DNA from: CBDULX01 sp965368175
GTDB taxonomy: Bacteria > Pseudomonadota > Gammaproteobacteria > SZUA-229
Direction: 5' to 3'
DNA: 13,724 nt
Assembly (NCBI GenBank): GCA_965368175.1
Contig: CBDULX010000078.1
Coordinates: forward strand, 1 to 13,724
Shown here: one piece after another, positions 8,117 to 13,724 of the stretch
Layout of the letters: each line of letters starts with the position of its first letter
Numbering within the stretch: position 1 is the stretch's first letter
The notes under the pieces: model-generated
Databases searched by the model: none
Told to the model about the DNA's origin: nothing
What the model saw: only the letters and a program-made list of their open reading frames with translations
Made by a program: the position numbers and the translations under genes

Positions 8117-8509
8117 TCAGTTGCAACGCGCTGGATTATCAGAATCTTTTGCCCCATGTATAACAAATGCTTTCACATCTGCCATTAATTCAGCATCAGG
8201 TACTTTTAGAAATTTTGCAGCAGCCTTGTTAGAGTCTTTAATACTTTCCCGATAGGCCCTGCTTACGTAGTAGCTTACTTTGTCTTTACCTTTGGCATGA
8301 CTGTCAGCATCAATATAGGTACCCCATTCGGCTTTGGTCATGGTTGATGGCGATATGGCTCCTCCTGCACTATCTGCATGACAGGCAGTACATACCATAC
8401 GATAATAAATACGACCTTTTTTCCAGTTACCATCATCGGCCTGGGCTAAAAATGGTGTCATGAATGCACCTAAAACAAAGGCTGTAACAACGCTTTTATA
8501 CACTTTCAT
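8117..8509 (-). CDS. Periplasmic monoheme cytochrome c
   Basis: This 130-residue protein has a Sec signal peptide (positive start, hydrophobic core to about residue 20, likely cleavage after Ala-Gln-Ala at 24) and one heme-binding site, CTACH (40-44). The mature protein is about 106 aa, a usual size for a small class I cytochrome c. Met57 and Met109 are candidates for the sixth heme ligand; which one serves is not clear. The tail carries a lone cysteine, Cys129, as the penultimate residue, which is unusual. GGAG lies before the ATG. It likely shuttles electrons between the membrane complex encoded upstream and another carrier. A 236-bp gap with an inverted repeat separates it from the cytochrome b gene, so it may start its own transcript with the transporter and rhodanese. 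Confidence 0.88.
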   Translation of the reverse strand: MKVYKSVVTAFVLGAFMTPFLAQADDGNWKKGRIYYRMVCTACHADSAGGAISPSTMTKAEWGTYIDADSHAKGKDKVSYYVSRAYRESIKDSNKAAAKFLKVPDAELMADVKAFVIHGAKDSDNPARCN

Positions 8510-8611
8510 TATCTGGCTCCTAAACGTCAGTCATAATCAATAAATATTCAAAACTATTTTCAAACCCTGAATCGTCCAATATCACATACCTGGAATTCAG
8601 GCTTGATAAAC

Positions 8612-8745
8612 TATGGAATCTCAGATTAATTCATAATATGTCATCCCGACTGAAATGGAGGGATCTTAAACACTGAATATCTATACAGCTATTAAGAGCA
8701 AGATTTCTCCCTCTGGTCGAAATGACAAACATCAGAGATTCCCTA
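8612..8745. repeat. Nested inverted repeat between cytochrome genes
   Basis: The outer arms are at 8612-8628 (TATGGAATCTCAGATTA) and 8730-8745 (CATCAGAGATTCCCTA). The inner arms, at 8640-8667 and 8700-8726, match imperfectly (GTCAT, CGAC, a GGAG/GGGAG block and ATCTT in both). The outer right arm, read on the minus strand, is AGGGAATCTCTGAT, one base different from the termini of the other repeats in this window. It has no reading frame of its own. It ends exactly at the cytochrome b stop codon. As RNA it would fold into a long hairpin that could attenuate or terminate transcription or protect a 3' end. Confidence 0.6.
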
Positions 8746-9345
8746 TTATTCCACCTCTTCCCAGCCCGTGATCATCGCTTTTATATGCGACATTACGGTA
8801 TGTCCGGCCGTCGCCAGATACACGTGAGCAATAAAAAATATCAGAACCATGAAGGCGCCCAGTGTATGAAAGAAAGCAATCCATTCCAGTGACAGTACTG
8901 AAGTAAGACCCCACTCAGTCCAGCTGCTGTAGAACAGATAGAACCATCCGGAAAACCAGATTACCGGTGAAATCACCAGCCAGAAAAACAGATAAGCCAG
9001 TCGTTGCAGTGGATTATGTTTGCGCAAACGAGTTTGTCTGAATGGATGCTCTGCATTGGTGAATATACCGGTGAGATAATATTTAAACATGGCGTCGACT
9101 TTATCCATAGTCGGAATGTATTGCTTCCATTCACCTGTAGTGAAATGCCAGAACACAGCAAATACCCAGAGAATAATCAACGACCAGGCAGCAATGGTAT
9201 GTAGATCAGTAACCTTCTCAAAACCAAATAACTGATAGGTGCCATGGATCTCGAAGCCGGTTAACATTAAAAATATAATTAACGCAGCCTGAGACCAGTG
9301 CCAGAAACGCTCAAAGCGTTTAAACATATATATACGTTCAGCCAT
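8746..9345 (-). CDS. Cytochrome b561 / Ni,Fe-hydrogenase-type cytochrome b subunit
   Basis: This 199-residue inner-membrane cytochrome b has four hydrophobic helices, near 18-34, 47-69, 116-139 and 153-179. Histidines suited to bind two b-hemes are His16 (FWHW), His67 (FWHF), His160 (FFH) and His174 (IAH). The pattern fits the PF01292 family, which links periplasmic redox enzymes such as hydrogenase and formate dehydrogenase to the quinone pool. An upstream ATG at 9390 would give 214 aa, but it lies inside the octaheme gene. I choose the ATG at 9345 because AGGAGGG stands 8 nt before it and overlaps the octaheme stop codon. This four-base spacing implies translational coupling and a shared complex. 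The heme ligand assignment is by family analogy. Confidence 0.88.
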   Translation of the reverse strand: MAERIYMFKRFERFWHWSQAALIIFLMLTGFEIHGTYQLFGFEKVTDLHTIAAWSLIILWVFAVFWHFTTGEWKQYIPTMDKVDAMFKYYLTGIFTNAEHPFRQTRLRKHNPLQRLAYLFFWLVISPVIWFSGWFYLFYSSWTEWGLTSVLSLEWIAFFHTLGAFMVLIFFIAHVYLATAGHTVMSHIKAMITGWEEVE

Positions 9346-9349
9346 TGTT

Positions 9350-10885
9350 CTAACCCTCCTTACGACGAGTAAAGAAGCGGAGTGCACCATGTATCAGCAC
9401 ACCAATTAAACTGAGCAATGCCAGGCTCCAGCCAAGTTTATCCAGCCACGCGGTGGTATCACGCCCTGGAATATAGACACCTTCGATATGCTGCAAACGG
9501 CCATTTTTACTATGACAGTCTACACAAGCCAGCGCATTTTCTGCTGGTGCAACCATATGGGTAATGGGCCAGCTCATTTGGGTTTTTATGAAATCAACCT
9601 CACCAGAGAATGGAAGATTAGCGGATTTCATACCTTGAGTGACAGCTTTATCCCAGTCGAAATTTTCCCAGTATGCAGTATCGTCTTTACCCGCAGTATG
9701 AGGTACCACCAGTCTTTTATTCACGGGATCATAAGGTTGCATGCCACGGAATACTTTAACCGGCCAGATACGTGATACCCCGTCATCAGGGCTGCCACCG
9801 AAAGAATTGATAGGTGTGACACCGTCTTCTTTATCAACCCTGTCATTCAAAGTGGTATAAGTTACTTTTCCGTTAAACCATATATATTCCGGAGGAATAT
9901 CGGCACCGTAGGTAAAATCACCTTTTTTACCATGGTACACAACATGGCCATCTTTCTTTATAACCAGAGCTTCACCCTCTGGCGTCAGCTTCCCTGCAGT
10001 AGACCAGTCCCAGGTCATCTTGGTGGCGACGCCCCCCCGAGCAATAGTCGGTATATGACAGGTTTGGCAGGCAATTTTGACGGTATGTTCATTCAGCTTC
10101 TCATGTTGTGCTTTATGAGGACGATTATCATGACAGGACTGACAGGTTGCGGTATTGGCTCGGTCCTGTTTACCGCGAACAAGATAACCTTCGGTATCTG
10201 CCGCCGTTGGGGTATAACGGCTACCAACCACATCATGACCTGTACCCATATGACAGGTTGAACAGGAGAAATCATTACCCAGTGCATCCATATGTACATC
10301 AAGCTCATAATCCGGCATCGCCATAGAACTGTCTAAATCGCCATGTTTAACACCATCGCCACCACCGCCAAAGAAATGGCAGGCACCGCAGGTATCGCGA
10401 CTGGTTTTACCGACATTCTGTGCAACATTTTTAAGATCAACATAATCAGCTGGGTGACCTGCCTTACCGGGTGGCTTACTATAACCGCCAGTAGTATCGT
10501 GACAGACCAGGCAATCGACATTCTCCTCTACGGTGAAATCATAATTGCTATCTTCCCAGCCATATCCGATATGACAAGCCGTGCAACCGGCCCAGTTGGA
10601 TTGAGGGGTAATACAGAAATTATTCAGGATATTCTTCTTGCCCAGAACCTGTTTATTTTCCGGGTTCAGGAATTCCCACTTCCAGTGTTTGGTTTTATGG
10701 ATTTGCTTGGCAGCTTCCGTATGGCATTCCAGACAGGCTTTGGTTACTTCAGGTCCGGAAGAAAATGCTCTGTCCAGTTCTTTATATTTACTGTGATCTG
10801 CCGTGGAATCTGCTAACACTTGAGTAGAAGCAAATAACATCAATAGCCAGACGGCTATCAATCTTCTAAGACAATACCTGATCAT
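9350..10885 (-). CDS. Octaheme cytochrome c, tetrathionate reductase (OTR) family, membrane-anchored
   Basis: This exported 511-residue multiheme cytochrome has a signal peptide with likely cleavage after Val-Leu-Ala (23-25). Eight CxxCH sites follow: CLECH 51, CTACH 101, CLVCH 125, CGACH 166, CSTCH 208, CQSCH 248, CQTCH 273 and CVDCH 454. The long heme-free stretch between sites seven and eight (278-453) and the total count match the octaheme tetrathionate reductase family known from Shewanella, whose active heme has a lysine ligand. In vitro that enzyme reduces tetrathionate and also nitrite and hydroxylamine. A C-terminal hydrophobic helix (about 484-505) ending in RFFTRRKEG should anchor this protein in the inner membrane; the Shewanella enzyme is soluble. 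AAGGGG precedes the ATG. The cytochrome b gene is coupled to it. Family assignment is strong; substrate and direction are open. Confidence 0.88.
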   Translation of the reverse strand: MIRYCLRRLIAVWLLMLFASTQVLADSTADHSKYKELDRAFSSGPEVTKACLECHTEAAKQIHKTKHWKWEFLNPENKQVLGKKNILNNFCITPQSNWAGCTACHIGYGWEDSNYDFTVEENVDCLVCHDTTGGYSKPPGKAGHPADYVDLKNVAQNVGKTSRDTCGACHFFGGGGDGVKHGDLDSSMAMPDYELDVHMDALGNDFSCSTCHMGTGHDVVGSRYTPTAADTEGYLVRGKQDRANTATCQSCHDNRPHKAQHEKLNEHTVKIACQTCHIPTIARGGVATKMTWDWSTAGKLTPEGEALVIKKDGHVVYHGKKGDFTYGADIPPEYIWFNGKVTYTTLNDRVDKEDGVTPINSFGGSPDDGVSRIWPVKVFRGMQPYDPVNKRLVVPHTAGKDDTAYWENFDWDKAVTQGMKSANLPFSGEVDFIKTQMSWPITHMVAPAENALACVDCHSKNGRLQHIEGVYIPGRDTTAWLDKLGWSLALLSLIGVLIHGALRFFTRRKEG

Positions 10886-11189
10886 ATTTTTACCCCTTTA
10901 TTCTATGCAGGGAATGGACTTGTTTTATGCTTTTAAGTTTGTAGTTCATTTTCCACTTTAAATCTGTATTTTTTCTTGAGCTAGCACAATAAATAAACGG
11001 ATATGTTATTCCGTACTAAATTATTATTGATGTCAAATCTAATATTCTTATATTATTGTTTTCTAACTTTCTTATTTACTATCCTGATAAACTTTCTTCT
11101 CGAATTTTACCGACTAATATCAAATAAAATCGGGTATTCTGGTCGATACTAACTTATAACCCAAATAATAAAAGCAACTATAAAAAACC
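10886..11189. other. AT-rich intergenic region between divergent genes
   Basis: These 304 bp separate the octaheme gene (-) from mtgA (+) and must hold promoters for both. On the minus strand a perfect -35-like TTGACA (11036-11031) is seen, but no good -10 lies at the usual distance. A dyad ACGGA-N8-TCCGT sits at 10997-11014, downstream of that box on the octaheme side, and could be an operator. On the plus strand TATAAC (11155-11160) is a possible -10 for mtgA, with no clear -35. No small gene or RNA was recognised. Confidence 0.4.
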
Positions 11190-11921
11190 ATGTCGCTCAC
11201 ATCATTAAAGCTACGGCTTTACTTCTTTCTAAGAACACAGAAATTCATCCGCTTCATGCGTTGGAGTTTACGAATACTAATACTCATCTTCATTATGGAT
11301 ACCGGTTATTTGATTGGCATATGGCCTGACTGGAAACTTTACCAGGAGGGACCGATACTACAATCCAGTTTCATCCGTCATTATATTAATGAACAATACC
11401 GTCATAGAGACTGGCCTGATTTATTATGGAGACAGAAATCCATCGACAAAATCTCCAAACACATGATCCGTGCATTGATTGTAGCAGAGGATTCCCGGTT
11501 TTATTCCCATTCAGGAATCGATATGGATGCTTTACAGTCAGCAATGGAATACAACCTGTCTGAAAAACGATTTGTTTACGGTGGCAGCACCATATCCCAG
11601 CAAACCGTTAAAAATATTTTCCTAAGCTCATCTAAAAACCCATTACGAAAATGGCATGAACTGGTGCTCACGATCGGCATGGAAAGAAATCTGACGAAAA
11701 AAAGAATACTCGAACTGTATTTGAATGTCGCAGAATTTGGACGAGGCATTTATGGCGTTGATGCCGCTGCCAGACACTACTGGGGAATTCCCGCTTCGAA
11801 ATTATCTGCCAGGCAGGCCATTCAGCTGGCCGCGACTTTACCGGCACCTGTTAACCATAATCCGGTTACTAAAACAGATTTCTTTAATAAACGAGTCGAA
11901 AAAATTAGTCGCTATTTTTAA
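11190..11921 (+). CDS. mtgA: Monofunctional biosynthetic peptidoglycan transglycosylase
   Basis: MtgA polymerises lipid II into glycan strands at the outer face of the inner membrane (GT51 family). The protein is 243 aa, the normal length. One membrane helix lies near 24-43. The family motifs follow in order: VAEDSRFYSHSGID with the catalytic Glu100, GGSTISQQTVKNIFL (131-145) and KRILELYLNVAEFGRGIYGV (171-190) with Glu174 and Glu182. The arginine-rich N-terminus is typical of the cytoplasmic tail. No Shine-Dalgarno is visible before the chosen ATG; the internal ATG at 11259 has none either and would cut off the tail, so the first is kept. It stands alone and divergent from the redox cluster, with a repeat element directly behind it. 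Confidence 0.93.
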   Translation: MSLTSLKLRLYFFLRTQKFIRFMRWSLRILILIFIMDTGYLIGIWPDWKLYQEGPILQSSFIRHYINEQYRHRDWPDLLWRQKSIDKISKHMIRALIVAEDSRFYSHSGIDMDALQSAMEYNLSEKRFVYGGSTISQQTVKNIFLSSSKNPLRKWHELVLTIGMERNLTKKRILELYLNVAEFGRGIYGVDAAARHYWGIPASKLSARQAIQLAATLPAPVNHNPVTKTDFFNKRVEKISRYF

Positions 11922-12230
11922 AATCAAATTTAAGATAACTCATAAGAAACCTCTGATTAAGTCTGGTTATAGTAGGCTGCGATGAGTGTTTAGATTTTTC
12001 ACTGAATGAGGCGGGCTTTTATTCTATTGCAACGAAATCGGGAACAATATGGACGCTTTTAGCCAGTACAAAACAATCACGACTTGATCAGAGGCTCCCT
12101 GGACTATTATTTCTATTAAGATAAAGTGTGCAGCAGTTTCAGAACTTGTTCAAAATTAATTAAATATCTGTTTTTAATAAGCTAACTGGGTTAAATTAAG
12201 GCTAATAATCAATTCTAATGGGGAAACACT
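11922..12230. other. Intergenic region holding a repeat element
   Basis: This 309-bp gap between mtgA and the DUF4389 gene is mostly filled by the MITE-like repeat at 11946-12102. The remaining 128 bp are AT-rich and should contain the promoter of the DUF4389 gene, but no convincing -35/-10 pair could be picked. No conserved reading frame is present. Confidence 0.45.
11946..12102. repeat. MITE-like element with terminal inverted repeats
   Basis: The left end CCTCTGATTAAGTC (11950-11963) and the right end GACTTGATCAGAGG (12081-12094) are inverted repeats with one mismatch. The right end continues to CTCCCTGG, the same outer sequence as the copy at 3563-3745; the outer left end is degraded. 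The element is about 157 bp and has no transposase, only a 12-codon frame at 12049-12087. It starts about 25 bp after the mtgA stop codon. Confidence 0.65.
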
Positions 12231-12590
12231 ATGAGCGATGAAGTAAAAGACAATATCCGCGAAACCAAGACCTGGATGCGAGCACTGTATATGTTGCTGT
12301 TTGCAGTGATTTACGCCGTTACGGAAGTAATTCTCACGGCGGTTGTTGTATTCCAGTTTCTGCTGGTGTTGTTCACCGCTAAAACTAACACACGATTATT
12401 GGAATTTGGTCAAAGTTTGAGCACTTTTATTTATCAGATACTGCAATTCCTGACCTTCAATTCCGAAACCATGCCATACCCATTTGGAGAATGGCCCAAA
12501 GGCGTACCCACGGCAACAAAAAGCGCTCCAAAGAAAAAGAAAAGCAAGGCAGTGACAAAGCCTGCAGAAACTGACGAATCCCCTAAATAG
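12231..12590 (+). CDS. DUF4389 family membrane protein
   Basis: This 119-residue protein matches the DUF4389 family of unknown function. It has a hydrophobic region (about 17-48) ending FQFLLVLFTA, followed by a conserved-looking segment LLEFGQSLSTFIYQILQFLTFNSE and PYPFGEWP, which are typical of the family. The tail (about 93-119) is rich in lysine, alanine and proline and probably disordered. GGGG lies about 8 nt before the ATG. It has no cotranscribed neighbour on this strand. A membrane location is clear; no function can be assigned. Confidence 0.82.
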   Translation: MSDEVKDNIRETKTWMRALYMLLFAVIYAVTEVILTAVVVFQFLLVLFTAKTNTRLLEFGQSLSTFIYQILQFLTFNSETMPYPFGEWPKGVPTATKSAPKKKKSKAVTKPAETDESPK

Positions 12591-12599
12591 AGAACAAAC

Positions 12600-12634
12600 C
12601 ATCCAGCGGGACTGGCCCCAACTCCTGCTGGATG
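12600..12634. terminator. Candidate bidirectional terminator hairpin
   Basis: The arms CATCCAGC (12600-12607) and GCTGGATG (12627-12634) pair perfectly. GGGA/TCCT extends the stem to about 12 pairs with one G-U. It lies between the convergent DUF4389 (+) and VOC (-) genes. The T-run is poor on both sides, so termination strength is uncertain. Confidence 0.45.
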
Positions 12635-12653
12635 AGTTAATCATTCCAGCCAT

Positions 12654-13025
12654 TTAAATCTTCTCGATCAACTCCACACCATTACCATCCAGGTCACGGC
12701 AAAACAGAGCTTTGCGACCGGACTTGCTGCGGCTGAAAGCTATGTGTCGGGCTTCCAGCCCCTGTACGATTTCTGAAAGATCATCCACCAGCAAAGCCAG
12801 GTGACGATCCCGTCCCCCATGGGCCGGTCGACCTTCGACCGGGTCCGGGTTATCCAGTTCCAGGATATGGACTTGCTGTTGACCAATATTCACCCAGGCC
12901 CCTGGAAATCCCAGATCTGGCCGATTCATATCCAGCTCCAGTCCCAGCAGGCCACAATAAAAATCCAGGGCTTTGGCTGTGTCGGCAACCAGCACACTCA
13001 CATGATGTATGGACAAAACCGTCAT
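12654..13025 (-). CDS. VOC / glyoxalase-like family protein
   Basis: This single-domain vicinal-oxygen-chelate protein has two beta-alpha-beta-beta-beta repeats. The first holds HHVSVLVADTAKALDFYCGLLGLE with VHILEL, and the second holds DRHLALLVDD with FCRDLDGNGVELIE. The likely metal ligands (first-strand His, Glu in ILEL, His in RHLAL, Glu in VELIE) are present. Two ATGs lie at 13031 and 13025. GGAG abuts the first but is 6 nt from the second, so I choose 13025 (123 aa). Substrate specificity cannot be told; members include glyoxalases, dioxygenases and resistance proteins. It is divergent from dapC, with only a short gap between them. Confidence 0.85.
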   Translation of the reverse strand: MTVLSIHHVSVLVADTAKALDFYCGLLGLELDMNRPDLGFPGAWVNIGQQQVHILELDNPDPVEGRPAHGGRDRHLALLVDDLSEIVQGLEARHIAFSRSKSGRKALFCRDLDGNGVELIEKI

Positions 13026-13042
13026 TTTCATCTCCGTTAGGG

Positions 13043-13048
13043 TATAAT
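13043..13048 (+). promoter_or_regulatory. Candidate -10 element for dapC
   Basis: A perfect TATAAT stands 38 bp before the dapC ATG, in the short gap to the divergent VOC gene. No good -35 is seen 16-18 bp upstream; that position falls within the start of the VOC gene. It may depend on an activator. Confidence 0.45.
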
Positions 13049-13086
13049 CACGCCTTCATTTTAGCCAGTGAACAGAAATTAAGTAC

Positions 13087-13724
13087 ATGAATCCAGACCT
13101 GAATCGCCTGCAGCCCTACCCGTTCGAAAAACTGGCTCAACTCAAGCAGGGTATCTTACCACCAGCCGATAAAGCGCATATCGCATTATCCATAGGGGAA
13201 CCCAGGCACAGTCCACCTGATTTTGTAATGCAGCAACTGGCCGAGGCACTGCCCAAAGTGGCCCAGTACCCTTTAACGAAAGGTATTCCCGAATTACGTC
13301 AGGCGATTGCCAGCTGGTTGAGTCGACGCTTCAAGCTGAACCACGAGGCCGTGAATCCAGACACTCAGATACTGCCGGTTAACGGCACCCGGGAAGCCCT
13401 GTTTGCCTTCGCCCAGGCCATGATCGATCGCAGTCATCAGCCTCAGGTACTGATGCCCAATCCGTTTTATCAGATTTATGAAGGCGCGGCATTTCTGGCC
13501 GGTGCTGAACCGAAATTTTACAACACCACTCGCAGCACGAATTATTTACCGGACTTTGATGCCATACCCGAACAGGACTGGCAGGCCTGCCAGATTCTAT
13601 ATATTTGCACACCGGGCAATCCCACCGGTGCAGTGATCCCCATCGAGCAGCTCAAAATGCTGATCGAAAAAGCCGAGCAGTACGATTTTATTATTGCCTC
13701 CGATGAGTGCTATTCCGAAATCTA
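13087..13724 (+). CDS. dapC: Succinyldiaminopimelate transaminase, N-terminal part (cut by window edge)
   Basis: This is the first 212 codons of a fold-type I, PLP-dependent aminotransferase. It best resembles proteobacterial DapC, which makes N-succinyl-LL-diaminopimelate in lysine and peptidoglycan precursor synthesis. Recognisable segments are LNRLQPYPFEKLAQL at the start, SIGEPRHSPPDFV (about 35-47), NGTREALFAF, PNPFYQIYEGAAF, CTPGNPTGAV (cofactor-binding Asn) and SDECYSEI (the Asp that binds the PLP nitrogen), where the window ends. The catalytic lysine should lie further on. The ATG has only a weak Shine-Dalgarno. Other class I aminotransferases are possible, but the N-terminal pattern favours DapC. 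The open end is due to the window, not to a mutation. Confidence 0.85.
   Translation, partial: MNPDLNRLQPYPFEKLAQLKQGILPPADKAHIALSIGEPRHSPPDFVMQQLAEALPKVAQYPLTKGIPELRQAIASWLSRRFKLNHEAVNPDTQILPVNGTREALFAFAQAMIDRSHQPQVLMPNPFYQIYEGAAFLAGAEPKFYNTTRSTNYLPDFDAIPEQDWQACQILYICTPGNPTGAVIPIEQLKMLIEKAEQYDFIIASDECYSEI

Noticed and set aside
10343..10816. 157-codon open frame on the plus strand
   Set aside because: It is antisense to the octaheme gene, whose eight heme motifs prove the minus-strand frame. The product looks like no family I know.
11028..11037. FNR/CRP-like site (TTGATGTCAA)
   Set aside because: The half-sites lack the four-base spacing of an FNR box, so the match is not convincing.
12049..12087. 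Short ATG frame inside the repeat element
   Set aside because: Twelve codons without a ribosome site; it could be a remnant of a transposase start but cannot be supported.
3519..12230. CRISPR array from the recurring repeat
   Set aside because: Copies are kilobases apart, differ in length and orientation and have no regular spacers.
12396..12653. Minus-strand frame overlapping the DUF4389 gene
   Set aside because: It is opposite a recognisable DUF4389 protein with a good Shine-Dalgarno, and its translation shows no known pattern.
13087..13724. dapC as a truncated pseudogene
   Set aside because: The frame is intact up to the last base; it is cut only by the window edge.

Overview
The window looks like chromosomal DNA of a gammaproteobacterium with sulfur or multiheme redox metabolism. 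This placement is an inference from gene content: an octaheme cytochrome of the tetrathionate reductase type, a YeeE/YedE sulfur transporter, a periplasmic-type rhodanese, a monofunctional transglycosylase, a DUF4389 protein and a DapC-type aminotransferase. No rRNA or tRNA gene, integrase or full insertion sequence is visible. Fourteen protein genes are supported; the last is cut by the right edge.

Region 1 (17-3518, minus strand) is a tight three-gene operon: a DUF211 protein, a VIT/CCC1-like membrane protein and a P-type ATPase that keeps most of the calcium-site residues of the SERCA type. It reads as a cation-handling module. Region 2 (3751-5518, minus) carries murI (glutamate racemase) followed 25 bp later by an RssA-like patatin phospholipase.

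Region 3 (5720-10885, minus) is the most interesting part. In order of transcription it holds an octaheme cytochrome c with a C-terminal membrane anchor, a diheme-type cytochrome b whose Shine-Dalgarno overlaps the octaheme stop codon, a monoheme cytochrome c, a YeeE/YedE-type transporter and a lipoprotein with three rhodanese domains. A rho-independent terminator follows the rhodanese gene. Together they suggest a membrane-bound, quinone-linked oxidoreductase for a sulfur compound, coupled to sulfane-sulfur handling in the periplasm and sulfur import. A repeat-bearing gap separates the first two genes from the last three, so there may be two transcripts.

Region 4 (11190-13724) is housekeeping: mtgA (+), a DUF4389 membrane protein (+), a VOC/glyoxalase-like protein (-) and the start of dapC (+), with a candidate -10 element between the last two.

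A dispersed, non-coding repeat with termini related to CAGGGAACCTCTGATT occurs at 3563-3745, 5599-5619, 8612-8745 and 11946-12102. It resembles a MITE family, and three copies lie directly behind stop codons. Several gene starts were moved from the longest reading frame to an internal ATG with a better Shine-Dalgarno.
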